DNA of 64,000 nt from Aeromonas hydrophila subsp. hydrophila ATCC 7966 (GCF_000014805.1 NC_008570.1:4579001-4643000); one strand, 5' to 3'; positions 1 to 10,899 are shown, counted from the first letter of the stretch. Made by a program: numbers and translations. Notes: a model not told the origin generated them from the sequence alone.

Positions 1-528
1 ATGAGTGCGAAACTGGCCACCAAACCATCCAGAGCCTTGTTGAGGCAGCTCGAGTCCATGCTCGACGAGGTGCAGACACCCGAGTGTCGCCACTGGCTGG
101 AACAGGAGCTTGAGGGATACTCTCTCTGTTCGCCCCTGCCTTGGTATCGCATCATAGCCTGTCGGCAACGCGGTCACTTCTTGGACCTGAAGACGGGAAA
201 ATACCTGACTTGTCATATCAACAGTCAAACGCTAAGCCAACGCGATCTGGCCCAAATTCAGTTCATCTATGCCCGTGAACCCGCCGCCCACTATTTGCTG
301 CAACGCAATTCCGGTATTGAGCCCTGGCCAGAACAGCTGCTGGAAGATTATCAGGAGCAGCTGATCCCCGGCCATCTATGCCTGCAAGCCTGGCATGAGC
401 CCGTGTCTTCATTACGTGAACAACTGATGGAGGGAATCGAACATTTCATTAGTGAGTACCCCAAGCACGCGGCCTTGCAACCTCAGCACGGCTTCAAGGC
501 ATTGCGGCATCAGCACTGGCATATCTAA
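1..528 (+). CDS. AbiTii-like small protein
   Basis: A 175-residue soluble protein with no signal peptide or membrane segment. The N-terminal half has a helical region followed by W-LEQELEGY and then LPWYRI. This resembles the N-terminal AbiTii domain found in some abortive-infection-type proteins, where a W..-EL.GY motif is followed by a LP.YR segment. The remainder shows no motif that I recognise. The frame is open from the first base of the window, so the ATG at position 1 may not be the true start. It stands alone, followed by a strong hairpin terminator at 623 and then a tRNA gene, a common place for acquired genes. The AbiTii resemblance is by eye only, and a defence function is not established. 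Confidence 0.6.
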   Translation: MSAKLATKPSRALLRQLESMLDEVQTPECRHWLEQELEGYSLCSPLPWYRIIACRQRGHFLDLKTGKYLTCHINSQTLSQRDLAQIQFIYAREPAAHYLLQRNSGIEPWPEQLLEDYQEQLIPGHLCLQAWHEPVSSLREQLMEGIEHFISEYPKHAALQPQHGFKALRHQHWHI

Positions 529-622
529 CAGGCGCCTGGCGCGCAAGGAGGGCACCATAGACAGAACCCAACCAGAGATTGCCACAATCTAAAGTGCCGG
601 AGTCAGGATCAGACTCCACCCT

Positions 623-647
623 GGGCCACCGAGCGGTGGCCCTTTTA
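623..647 (+). terminator. Rho-independent terminator
   Basis: An 8-bp perfect stem, GGGCCACC with GGTGGCCC, closes a four-base loop and is followed by TTTT. It lies about 95 bases after the AbiTii-like gene and fits termination of that transcript. Confidence 0.75.
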
Positions 648-690
648 TTGCCCAGCGCCGGGCAACGGAACTGACGAGACGGATTAAACA

Positions 691-754
691 GACAGAGAGA
701 CAGAGAGACAGAGAGACAGAGAGACAGAGAGACAGAGAGACAGAGAGACAGAGG
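691..754. repeat. GACAGAGA tandem repeat, 8 copies
   Basis: The octamer GACAGAGA is repeated seven times perfectly, with an eighth copy ending GACAGAGG. There are no spacers, so this is a microsatellite-like array. It lies in non-coding sequence between the terminator at 623 and the tRNA-Pro terminator. A multiple-of-8 array of this kind is prone to slipped-strand copy-number change. Confidence 0.95.
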
Positions 755-822
755 AGCATTGCAGTTACCCTAGCAAGCCGCCAGCATGAATATCGCCCTC
801 CGCTTGCGCGAATGCCAAATGC

Positions 823-853
823 GAAAAGGCCGCTCTATTGAGCGGCCTTTTCT
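823..853 (-). terminator. tRNA-Pro terminator
   Basis: An 11-bp stem, AAAAGGCCGCT with AGCGGCCTTTT, closes a six-base loop. It sits directly downstream of the tRNA on the minus strand. The A-tract and T-tract make it look bidirectional. Confidence 0.8.
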
Positions 854-857
854 AATG

Positions 858-934
<77 letters not shown>

Positions 935-1081
935 ATGTCTGCGGGACGGGAATTTACCGAAAGCCCCGACTCGACACAAGCCTTTTTTACGTTTGTAAGC
1001 AAAAAAATGGCTGTTCGCTCAACTATTCGTCAGTTCCATCCATCCTGAGCCGTCAGCGGCCAAAAAATGGTCTGGCAACGT

Positions 1082-1792
1082 TTATGAGGAAGCGAGCTGG
1101 AATTCGGCCGGGCCAAGCAAGCGGCGACGCCAGTCAGCGACCACACCATGCTCCAGCCAGTCTGCCGCATGCTTGCGCCAGTTGGGCGAGAGGGCCGGAT
1201 TTTCCAGCAGCAACAGCAGGTCCGCTTCGTTGCGCAGCTGGTTGAACAGGATGTCGGCGGTGCGCTTTACCGTGAGTTCAGGGTAGGGCCTGTCCACCAG
1301 CTCCAGCCGCTCCTGCGGCATCACCATCCCCTCCTCCAGCACCCGCAACAGCCAGCCGCAGCGGCCGCTGAGCTGCATCACCTGCGACATCTGGCCATAG
1401 CCGAAACGCTGGTTGAGCTTGAAGCAGGGGGATCTGGGCTGGCTTATCTGGATCAGCGCCTCGCCGAGACGATAGACATCGCCGATACAGGCCTGCGCCT
1501 CGGTCAGCCCGACCCCGGAGAGGTTCTCGCCGAAGGCGGCCGGTTGCCAGGGGGTACGCGGGGTCGGCAGGCCCAGCGCCGTCTGCCAGTTGTGCCACCA
1601 GGGGTAGTGATCGGCAGGATAGTAGTGCAGCGCCCGATCCGGGCCGCCATGGTGGCGCTGGTCGCACTGTTCGTCGCCAGCCAGACCATTGGCACCGCAC
1701 CAGAGCGGTATGGAGGTGGCTTGTTTGTGGATGGCACTGACAAGGCCGGGAACCAGTTCGGTACCCTGGCCGCTAAAGATGGAGATCCGCAT
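1082..1792 (-). CDS. yiiM: MOSC-domain protein, YiiM-like
   Basis: A protein of 236 residues, close to the usual YiiM length of about 224. The motif GLAGDEQCDQRHHGGPDRAL at about residues 36-55 is typical of MOSC-domain YiiM proteins. YiiM belongs to the molybdenum-cofactor-linked detoxification of N-hydroxylated base analogues such as 6-hydroxylaminopurine. The MOSC cysteine region (SPCFKLNQR) is also visible. I chose the ATG at 1792 because GGAGG lies at a normal distance from it; the ATG six bases upstream touches that Shine-Dalgarno sequence. A 13-bp perfect inverted repeat surrounds the start (see the regulatory entry). Confidence 0.85.
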   Translation of the reverse strand: MRISIFSGQGTELVPGLVSAIHKQATSIPLWCGANGLAGDEQCDQRHHGGPDRALHYYPADHYPWWHNWQTALGLPTPRTPWQPAAFGENLSGVGLTEAQACIGDVYRLGEALIQISQPRSPCFKLNQRFGYGQMSQVMQLSGRCGWLLRVLEEGMVMPQERLELVDRPYPELTVKRTADILFNQLRNEADLLLLLENPALSPNWRKHAADWLEHGVVADWRRRLLGPAEFQLASS

Positions 1793-1826
1793 TCTCATCC
1801 TCCGGATTGACGAGAGAATGCGGATC
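1784..1826 (-). promoter_or_regulatory. 13-bp inverted repeat at the yiiM start
   Basis: The arms at 1784-1796 and 1814-1826 are perfect complements (GATCCGCATTCTC / GAGAATGCGGATC) separated by 17 bases. On the yiiM transcript the GGAGG Shine-Dalgarno falls in the loop and the start codon falls in the stem. The structure could terminate the pot operon arriving from above, act as an operator, or control yiiM translation. Only a weak T-rich tail follows, so simple termination is not certain. Confidence 0.55.
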
Positions 1827-1837
1827 TTAACACGAGG

Positions 1838-2680
1838 TCAGGCGACTGCCTGCATCTGGGTGGTCATGGCGATCTCGGCGCGGCGACGTTTCTCCGCCTT
1901 GGCCATCAGATACCAGCTGCCGAAGGTGAACAACGACACCGACAGCAGGATCAGGCTGGCCACCGCGTTTATCTCGGGTTTCACCCCGAGTCGCACCGCC
2001 GAGAAGACCTCCATCGGCAGGGTGGTCGAGCCCGGGCCGGAGACGAAGCTCGCCAGCACCAGGTCATCCAGCGACAGGGCAAACGACATCATGCCGCCCG
2101 CCGCCAGCGAGGGGGCGATCATCGGGATGGTGATCAGGAAGAACACCTTCCAGGGCTTGGCCCCCAGATCCATGGCTGCCTCCTCGATGGAGAGATCCAG
2201 TTCCCGCAGGCGGGCCGACACCACGATCGCCACATAGGCGGTACAGAAGGTGGTGTGCGCAATCCAGATGGTCACCATGCCCCGCTCGGCGGGCCAACCC
2301 ACCAGCTGGGCCATGGCCACGAACAGCAGCAGCAAGGAGAGACCGGTGATCACCTCGGGCATCACCAGCGGCGCCGTCACCATGCCGCCGAACAGCGTCC
2401 GGCCACGGAAGTGCGGGATCCGGGTCAGCACGAAGGCTGCCACCGTCCCCAACGCCACCGCCGCGATGGCGGTATAGAAGGCGATCTCCAGCGAACGCAG
2501 TACCGAACCTATCAACTGCTTGTTGTCGAGCAGGCCGAAATACCACTTCAGCGACCAGCCACCCCATACCGTCACCAGCTTGGAGGCGTTGAAGGAGTAG
2601 ATCACCATGATGATCATCGGCAGGTAGATGAACAGCAGCCCCAGCCACAGCATCAGCTTGGCAAAACCAAAGCGCCTCAT
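1838..2680 (-). CDS. potI: Putrescine ABC transporter permease PotI
   Basis: A 280-residue inner-membrane permease with about six hydrophobic segments. The cytoplasmic EAA-type loop reads EEAAMDLGAKPWKVFF and contacts the ATPase. With PotH it forms the membrane channel for putrescine import. Its start overlaps the potH stop by four bases (ATGA), so translation is probably coupled. It is the last gene of the seven-gene putrescine unit. The symbol rests on the family pattern and the PotF-G-H-I order, as in E. coli. Confidence 0.92.
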   Translation of the reverse strand: MRRFGFAKLMLWLGLLFIYLPMIIMVIYSFNASKLVTVWGGWSLKWYFGLLDNKQLIGSVLRSLEIAFYTAIAAVALGTVAAFVLTRIPHFRGRTLFGGMVTAPLVMPEVITGLSLLLLFVAMAQLVGWPAERGMVTIWIAHTTFCTAYVAIVVSARLRELDLSIEEAAMDLGAKPWKVFFLITIPMIAPSLAAGGMMSFALSLDDLVLASFVSGPGSTTLPMEVFSAVRLGVKPEINAVASLILLSVSLFTFGSWYLMAKAEKRRRAEIAMTTQMQAVA

Positions 2681-3582
2681 ACTTTCCCCTCCAGCTCTTT
2701 AGCCTGGTTGCGGTTGAACAGGATGATCGGAATGATCAGCACCGCCAGCATCACCACCGCCAGGGCGGACGCCACCGGCCAGTCACGGTTGTTGAAGAAC
2801 TCCTGCCACAGCACCTTGCCGATCATCAGGGTCTCGGGGCCGCCCAACAGCTCCGGAATGACGAACTCGCCCACCACCGGGATGAACACCAGCATGCAGC
2901 CAGCGATGATGCCGTTCTTGGAGAGCGGCACCGTGATCTGCCAGAACCGAGTCAGGTTGCGGGCGCCGAGGTCGGAGGCCGCCTCCAACAGGCTCTGATC
3001 GTGCTTGACCAGGTTGGCGTAGAGCGGCAGCACCATGAACGGCAGGTAGGAGTAAACGATGCCGATGTAGACCGCCAGGTTGGTGTTGAGGATCTGCAGC
3101 GGCTCGTTGATGAGGCCGATGCCCATCAACAGGCTGTTGAGCAGGCCGTTGTTGCTGAGAATGCCCATCCAGGCGTAGACCCGGATCAGGATCGCGGTCC
3201 AGGTCGGCATCATGATGAGCAGCAGCAGAACGGTCTGGGTCTCCTTGTTGGCCCGGGCGATGGAGTAGGCCATCGGATAGCCGATCAGCAGACAGAGCAC
3301 TGTGCTGATGAAGGCCATCTTGAGGGAGCCGAGATAGGCCGCGATGTAGAGCTCATCTTCCTGCAGCAGCAGGTAGTTGCCCATGTGCAGCAAGATGGTG
3401 AGCTGATCGTCGGCCCAGCTCACCACGTCGGTGTAGGGCGGGATCGCCACGTCCGCTTCGGCGAAACTGATCTTCACCACTATGATGAAGGGCAGCAGGA
3501 AGAACAGGAACAGCCAGAAGAACGGGATGCCGATCACCAGCTGCCGCCCCCCCAGTGCCTTCAGTCGTCTCAATGCCATCAT
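2677..3582 (-). CDS. potH: Putrescine ABC transporter permease PotH
   Basis: A 301-residue membrane permease. An N-terminal hydrophobic segment begins at about residue 15, a long periplasmic loop follows, and then come further membrane helices. The EAA loop reads LLEAASDLGARNLTRFW. It pairs with PotI in the PotFGHI putrescine importer. It overlaps potG upstream and potI downstream by four bases each, showing tight translational coupling. Confidence 0.92.
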   Translation of the reverse strand: MMALRRLKALGGRQLVIGIPFFWLFLFFLLPFIIVVKISFAEADVAIPPYTDVVSWADDQLTILLHMGNYLLLQEDELYIAAYLGSLKMAFISTVLCLLIGYPMAYSIARANKETQTVLLLLIMMPTWTAILIRVYAWMGILSNNGLLNSLLMGIGLINEPLQILNTNLAVYIGIVYSYLPFMVLPLYANLVKHDQSLLEAASDLGARNLTRFWQITVPLSKNGIIAGCMLVFIPVVGEFVIPELLGGPETLMIGKVLWQEFFNNRDWPVASALAVVMLAVLIIPIILFNRNQAKELEGKV

Positions 3583-4733
3583 GATTGCAGCACCACGCCG
3601 CTGTCATCTTCCCAGTAGAGGAACACCTGGTCATCCCAGGTCGGCCGCTTGCCGTGGCGTTCGGCATTGGCGATGAAAGCCTGAACGATTTTGCCCGAAG
3701 GCAACTGGATGTGATAAACCGAATGACCGCCCAGATAGGCGATGTCATAAACTTCGCCCTTGGTCCAGTTGAAGTCCGGATGCTCGATCTCCACCGGCTT
3801 TTGCAGGCTCATCAGCAGTTTTTCCGGCCGCAGGGCGTAGGTGACCTTCTTGTTCTCGGCGCGGGAGCTGATGCCGTGGCCCACATAAATGGGCTGCTCC
3901 AGATCGGCGCAGGCGATGGTGGCGTGGTCCTGCTCATCCTCCACCAGCAGGCCGTCGAACAGGTTGACGTTGCCGATGAACTCGCACACCAGCCGGCTGG
4001 CCGGGGTTTCATAGATGTCCATCGGGCTGCCGATCTGCTCGATGCAGCCCAGGTGCATGATGGCGATCCGTTCGGCCATGGTCATAGCCTCTTCCTGATC
4101 GTGGGTCACCATGACGCAGGTTACCCCGACCCGCTCAATGATCTCGACCAGCTCGAGCTGCATCTGGGAGCGCAGCTTCTTGTCCAGCGCCCCCATGGGC
4201 TCATCCAGCAGCAGCAGCTTGGGGCGCTTGGCCAGCGAGCGCGCCAGCGCCACCCGCTGGCGCTGGCCGCCGGAGAGCTGATGGGGCTTGCGACGGGCAT
4301 ACTGGGTCATCTGTACCAGCTTGAGCATCTCCTCCACCCGGGCATCGACCTCCGCCTTGGGCAGGCCATCCTGCTTGAGGCCGAAGGCGATGTTCTGCGC
4401 CACCGTCATGTGGGGGAACAGGGCGTAGGACTGGAACATCATGTTGATGGGGCGTTCATAGGGCGGCATGTCGGTGATGTCGACTCCGTCGAGGAACAAG
4501 CGCCCCTCGGTAGGACGCTCGAACCCCGCCAGCATCCGCAGCAGGGTCGACTTGCCGGAGCCGGACCCGCCCAGCAGGGCGAAGATCTCGCCCTTGTGGA
4601 TGTTGAGGGACACGTTGTCGACCGCCAGCGTTTCATCGAACTGCTTGCTTACCCTGTCTATCTTGACCAGCACTTCTTTGCGTTGCTGGCTGCCCTCGAG
4701 GGCTTTCTTGTAGGCACTGGAGGCTATCGCCAT
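3579..4733 (-). CDS. potG: Putrescine ABC transporter ATPase PotG
   Basis: A protein of 384 residues, the usual PotG length. It shows Walker A (GGSGSGKST), the ABC signature (LSGGQRQRVALARSLA), Walker B (LLLLDEPMGALD) and the switch histidine region (MVTHDQEEAMTM). A TOBE-type C-terminal domain follows. It powers putrescine import through PotH and PotI. I chose the ATG at 4733 because GGGAG lies eight bases upstream; a TTG two codons earlier is also in frame. It overlaps potH by four bases. Confidence 0.93.
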   Translation of the reverse strand: MAIASSAYKKALEGSQQRKEVLVKIDRVSKQFDETLAVDNVSLNIHKGEIFALLGGSGSGKSTLLRMLAGFERPTEGRLFLDGVDITDMPPYERPINMMFQSYALFPHMTVAQNIAFGLKQDGLPKAEVDARVEEMLKLVQMTQYARRKPHQLSGGQRQRVALARSLAKRPKLLLLDEPMGALDKKLRSQMQLELVEIIERVGVTCVMVTHDQEEAMTMAERIAIMHLGCIEQIGSPMDIYETPASRLVCEFIGNVNLFDGLLVEDEQDHATIACADLEQPIYVGHGISSRAENKKVTYALRPEKLLMSLQKPVEIEHPDFNWTKGEVYDIAYLGGHSVYHIQLPSGKIVQAFIANAERHGKRPTWDDQVFLYWEDDSGVVLQS

Positions 4734-4808
4734 TACCAAACTCCCAAAGGTAATACCGGCCGGGGCCGATCCATAAAACAGTCTGGCGCCCCGGGATGGG
4801 CGCCAAGG

Positions 4809-5894
<1,086 letters not shown>

Positions 5895-6011
5895 TTACTC
5901 AGTCCTCTTAATGTGTGATTTGCCAGTCGCGCATCCTTACGCGCCGTCCAACCTGTCGGGTGGGTCACCTCCCTCCCGGCCGAACTGCGGACCGAGAGGG
6001 GCACTCGTCAC

Positions 6012-7121
<1,110 letters not shown>

Positions 7122-7163
7122 CTAAGCAAATTGTATGCGCAAGCCAACCTGCCCGGCGCCCGC

Positions 7164-8525
7164 CTATCCCCGCAGCTTTGCCGCCGTCAGATCGAGACTG
7201 AGCCTGGCCAGATTGACCAATTCATCCACCTGTTCCTCAGTGATCACCAAGGGGGGCGATATGATCATGGTATCGCCGACCGCCCTCATCACCAAGCCAT
7301 TGTTAAAGCAGAACTCCCGACAGGTCATACCGGCCTGCAGCCCAGCCGGGAAGCGGCTGTTGGTCTGCTTGTCCTGCACTATTTCCAGCGCGGCCACCAG
7401 GCCTTTGCCACGGGTTTCGCCCACCAGCGGATGGTCCGCCAGCTCCGCCCAGCGGCGCTGCAAATAGGGGCCGATGGTATCATGAACTCGCTTAACTATG
7501 CTTTCGTTTTGCATAAGCGTAATGTTGGCAATCGCCACGGCGCAGGCCACCGGATGACCGGAGTAGGTGAAGCCGTGGTTGAACTCGCCCCCCTCTTCCA
7601 CCAGCACCTTGGCGACCCGGTCCCCCACCATCACGGCCCCCATCGGCAGATAGCCGGAGGTGATGCCCTTGGCCAGGCACATGAGATCCGGCTTGATGCC
7701 GAAGCCTTCGCTGGCGAACCAGTGACCGGTGCGACCAAAGCCGCAGATCACCTCGTCGGCGATCAGCAGGATGCCGTACTTGTCGCAGATACGCTGGATC
7801 TCCGGCCAGTAGCTGTCGGGCGGAATGATGACGCCGCCGGCGCCCTGGATCGGCTCACCGATAAAGGCGGCCACCTGGTCCACCCCCAGCGCCAGAATCT
7901 TCTCCTCCAGCTGACGGGCACGGGCCAGCCCGAATTCGTGGGCGCTCATCCCCTGCCCCTCGCCGAAGTGATAGGGCTGGTCGATGTGCACGATACCGGG
8001 GATCGGCAGCCCGCCCTGGGCGTGCATCCCCTTCATGCCGCCCAGGCTCGCCCCGGCCACGGTAGAGCCGTGGTAGGCGTTGTGACGGCTGATGATCACC
8101 TGCTTGTCCGGCTGCCCCTTGCTGGCCCAGTAGTGGCGCACCATCCGCAGCACGGTATCGTTGCACTCGGAGCCCGAGCCGGTGAAGAAGACGTGGTTGA
8201 GGTGCGGCGGCGTGATCTCGGCCAGCAGGGTCGCCAGCTCGGCAGCGGGCGGGTGGCTGGTCTGGAAGAAGAGGTTGTAATAGGGCAGTTGCTGCATCTG
8301 GCGGGTGGCGGCGTCCACCAGCTCCTGGCGGCCATAGCCCAGGTTGACGCACCACAGGCCGGCCATGCCGTCCAGAATGCGCTTGCCTTCGGAGTCTTCC
8401 AGATAGACGCCCTCGGCCCGGGTGATGATGCGGCTGCCTTTCTTGTTCAGCGCCTGAAAATCGGTAAACGGATGCAGGTGATGGCTGGCTTCCAGTTGCT
8501 GCCACTCACGGGTGGTATGCTGCAT
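7164..8525 (-). CDS. Putrescine aminotransferase, SpuC-like class III
   Basis: A 453-residue class-III pyridoxal-phosphate aminotransferase. The GSGSECNDTVLRMVR segment, the FIGEPIQGAGG segment and the cofactor lysine at about K286 in CLAKGITSG are all present. The family (SpuC in Pseudomonas) transfers an amino group from putrescine to pyruvate. The product is 4-aminobutanal, on the way to GABA and succinate. The context beside a gamma-glutamylputrescine synthetase-like gene and PotFGHI supports polyamine use. A related omega-aminotransferase specificity cannot be excluded. Confidence 0.85.
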   Translation of the reverse strand: MQHTTREWQQLEASHHLHPFTDFQALNKKGSRIITRAEGVYLEDSEGKRILDGMAGLWCVNLGYGRQELVDAATRQMQQLPYYNLFFQTSHPPAAELATLLAEITPPHLNHVFFTGSGSECNDTVLRMVRHYWASKGQPDKQVIISRHNAYHGSTVAGASLGGMKGMHAQGGLPIPGIVHIDQPYHFGEGQGMSAHEFGLARARQLEEKILALGVDQVAAFIGEPIQGAGGVIIPPDSYWPEIQRICDKYGILLIADEVICGFGRTGHWFASEGFGIKPDLMCLAKGITSGYLPMGAVMVGDRVAKVLVEEGGEFNHGFTYSGHPVACAVAIANITLMQNESIVKRVHDTIGPYLQRRWAELADHPLVGETRGKGLVAALEIVQDKQTNSRFPAGLQAGMTCREFCFNNGLVMRAVGDTMIISPPLVITEEQVDELVNLARLSLDLTAAKLRG

Positions 8526-8712
8526 TGCTTGCTCCTCGGTTCCTTCGATTTAAGCGATGTTTGTTGGTCAGTTGATGAGGTGCAGACAACTCCCCCGGTC
8601 ACGGTGATTCACCGGGTGTCGTGCAGTGCCTGCACCCCAACTGTCTCGATTCACGCGGGAGGGGCCGGCGGCCCCTCCGGGCAGGGTGATGCGCGACCGG
8701 CGCGCATCCGGG

Positions 8713-10071
8713 TCACACGTTCAGCAGCAGGAACTCCCGTTCCCAGCGGCTGATCACCCCGAAGTAGGTCTCATACTCCTTGCGTTTGACCGCCACGAAG
8801 GCCCGGGTAAAGCGCTCGCCCAGCATCTCCTTGATGGGGTCACACTGCTCCAGGTGGCTCAATGCCTCCTCCAGCGAGCGGGGCAGGCTGTAGGGCAGCT
8901 CATAGGCGCTCGACTTCATCTCCGGCAGCGGCTCCAGCTTCTCCATCATGCCGAGGTAGCCGCAGGCCAAGGTGGCGGCCAGCGCCAGATACGGATTGGC
9001 ATCGGCGCCGGCGAAGCGGTTCTCCACCCGGCGGGCACTGGCCTCGGAGAAGGGCACCCGCAGCCCGCAGGTGCGGTTCTCCACCCCCCACTGCACGTTG
9101 CGCGGTGCGCTCTCGCCAAAGGTGAGGCGGCGGTAGGAGTTGACGTTGGGGGCCAGCAGCGCGGTCACCGCCGGCGTGTATTTCTGCAGGCCGGCGATGA
9201 AGTGCATGAACAACTCGGAGTGGCCGCCGTTCTCGGTGCCGAACAGGTTGCGACCGTTCACATCTTCCAGACTCTGGTGGATGTGCATGGCGGAGCCGGG
9301 CTCGTCGCTCATCGGCTTGGCCATGAAGGTGGCGTAAATCCCGTGGCGGTGGGCCGCTTCCCGCATGGTGCGCTTGAACAGGAACACCTGATCCGCCAGA
9401 TCGACGGCGTCGCCGTGCAGGAAGTTGATCTCCATCTGGGCGGCGCCGGACTCGTGGATCAGGGTGTCCACCTCCAGCTCCTGCGCCTCGCAGTAGTCGT
9501 ACATGTCTTCAAAGATGGGGTCGAATTCGTTGACCGCGTCGATGCTGAACGATTGGCGGGCCGTCTCGGGGCGGCCGTTGCGCCCTACCGGCGGCACCAG
9601 CGGATAGTCGGGGTCTTCGTTGCGCTTGACCAGATAGAATTCCAGCTCGGGGGCCACCACCGGCTTCCAGCCCTGCTTCTCGTAAAATGACAGGACCCGA
9701 CGCAGCACGGAGCGCGGCGCGATGTCGATCAGCTTGCCATTGATGTCGAAACAGTCGTGGATCACTTGGGCGGTCGGCTCCAGCGCCCAGGGTACGAAAC
9801 GAATGGTGTTGGGATCGGGATAGAGCTGCATGTCCCGCTCCAGCGGGTCGATCATGCTGTCGTCATCCGGATACTCGCCGGTCACCGTCTGGGTGAAGAT
9901 GACCTCGGGCAGGCGCATGCCCCCCTCGCGCAGAAACTTGTTGGCTGGAATGATCTTGCCTCGGGCATTGCCGGTGAAATCCGGAAACAGGCACTCCACT
10001 TCCGTGATGCGATTGCTCTCCATCCAGCCCTTGATACTGTCCATGTTAAACCCCGACTCTACGGTTGCCAT
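8713..10071 (-). CDS. puuA: Gamma-glutamylputrescine synthetase-like (GS family)
   Basis: A glutamine-synthetase-fold ligase of about 452 residues. Visible are WMESNRITEVECLFPD near the start, PELEFYLV for metal binding, HESGAAQMEINF and NRTCGLRVPFSE. PuuA joins glutamate to putrescine using ATP, the first step of the Puu degradation route. It is the first gene of the putrescine unit. The start is uncertain: the ATG at 10071 directly follows a stem-loop, an ATG at 10044 has GGGG upstream, and a TTG at 10077 is also open. Other GS-like polyamine ligases (PauA/SpuI) are equally possible. Confidence 0.82.
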   Translation of the reverse strand: MATVESGFNMDSIKGWMESNRITEVECLFPDFTGNARGKIIPANKFLREGGMRLPEVIFTQTVTGEYPDDDSMIDPLERDMQLYPDPNTIRFVPWALEPTAQVIHDCFDINGKLIDIAPRSVLRRVLSFYEKQGWKPVVAPELEFYLVKRNEDPDYPLVPPVGRNGRPETARQSFSIDAVNEFDPIFEDMYDYCEAQELEVDTLIHESGAAQMEINFLHGDAVDLADQVFLFKRTMREAAHRHGIYATFMAKPMSDEPGSAMHIHQSLEDVNGRNLFGTENGGHSELFMHFIAGLQKYTPAVTALLAPNVNSYRRLTFGESAPRNVQWGVENRTCGLRVPFSEASARRVENRFAGADANPYLALAATLACGYLGMMEKLEPLPEMKSSAYELPYSLPRSLEEALSHLEQCDPIKEMLGERFTRAFVAVKRKEYETYFGVISRWEREFLLLNV

Positions 10072-10074
10072 TGG

Positions 10075-10104
10075 CAAGGGTGTCTAATATATGGAACACC
10101 CTTG
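10075..10104 (-). promoter_or_regulatory. Inverted repeat in the puuA leader
   Basis: The arms at 10075-10083 and 10096-10104 (CAAGGGTGT / ACACCCTTG) are perfect 9-bp complements around a 12-base spacer. They lie immediately upstream of the puuA ATG at 10071 and downstream of the predicted start of transcription. The repeat could be an operator or a leader hairpin. Confidence 0.6.
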
Positions 10105-10120
10105 TTATCAAATTGTAATC

Positions 10121-10170
10121 AACACCACCATAAAAGCCCGCCATCAGGGGCAATGTCAAGCGGTGGTGTT
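10121..10170 (-). promoter_or_regulatory. puuA operon promoter flanked by inverted repeat
   Basis: On the minus strand a perfect -35 box TTGACA (10159-10154) and a TTTTAT -10 box (10135-10130) are 18 bases apart. A perfect 9-bp inverted repeat, AACACCACC at 10121-10129 and GGTGGTGTT at 10162-10170, brackets these two boxes exactly. This arrangement suggests a regulator that covers the promoter. It does not match any operator consensus I can recall. Confidence 0.6.
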
Positions 10171-10512
10171 TAAAAAACTATAAATAACGGCGCATATAAT
10201 GACCATCGCGGGGACAAATACTAAACACCCTGGCGTGGTAACGACCCACTGCAAGCCCGGTGCCAACAAGCTTGCCGGATCCCCCATGTTCTCAGTCAGA
10301 CCCTGTCTGAATCGGGTCATTTTTTTGCAAGGGCGCACAATACTTGTCCTCTTTGCTTTGCATGCCTGCATTTTTTTGGTACAAGGCCCGCCCTGATTTG
10401 CACTCTCCTGCTTGGATTTGGTGCAAATTCAGGACACAGGGCTTGGTCTGCAGGCAGACAGCCCCCATAAACAGGGATAATTGGGTTAGTAAACTGACTG
10501 GTAGTAAATCGT
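10171..10512. other. Intergenic region before the dksA-like gene
   Basis: I see no convincing gene here. It holds an 8-bp inverted repeat, ATTTGCAC at 10396-10403 and GTGCAAAT at 10421-10428. It also holds a small hairpin, TCAGAC/GTCTGA at 10295-10309, followed about 10 bases later by a run of seven or more T residues. That could be the end of a short transcript. No strong promoter for the downstream dksA-like gene could be assigned. Confidence 0.4.
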
Positions 10513-10899
10513 ATGTGTGATTTCATGACTGAAGACCAACTGGCCTTTTACAAGGGACAGATCGAGCGCCAGATCCTCGAACTCGAAGATCGTCTCAACT
10601 CCCAGGCCAGCCAGGCCATCGCCACCGATACCAACGAGATGGCTGATGAAATTGACCGTGCCAGCATCGAGGAAGCCCGTCGTCTGGAGCTGAACCGCAT
10701 CGAGCATGACAAGCTGCATCTGCGCAAGCTGCGTGGTGCCCTCAAGCGCATCAGCGAAGGGGATTTCGGTTACTGCGAATCCTGCGGTGACGAGATCTCC
10801 CTCAAGCGGCTGCAGGCTCGTCCCGAGTCCCGCTTCTGCGTTGAATGCCAGAGCACCAAGGAGTTCAACGATACCCACGTGTATCGTCGCGTCGCCTGA
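10513..10899 (+). CDS. DksA/TraR-family RNA polymerase regulator
   Basis: A 128-residue protein with an N-terminal coiled-coil region and a C-terminal zinc finger with all four cysteines (CESCGDE and CVEC). DksA-family proteins insert a coiled coil into the RNA polymerase secondary channel and alter promoter choice together with ppGpp. It is shorter than canonical DksA (about 147-151 residues), so it is probably a paralogue. The start could be the ATG at 10513 or the one at 10525 (MTEDQLAFY); neither has a good Shine-Dalgarno. It is divergent from the putrescine operon. Confidence 0.87.
   Translation: MCDFMTEDQLAFYKGQIERQILELEDRLNSQASQAIATDTNEMADEIDRASIEEARRLELNRIEHDKLHLRKLRGALKRISEGDFGYCESCGDEISLKRLQARPESRFCVECQSTKEFNDTHVYRRVA

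Noticed and set aside
691..754. CRISPR array
   Set aside because: The repeats are only 8 bases long and have no spacers.
10156..10371. Small minus-strand frame of 71 codons upstream of the dksA-like gene
   Set aside because: It has no ribosome-binding site, no coding bias and no recognised family, and it overlaps the predicted promoter region.
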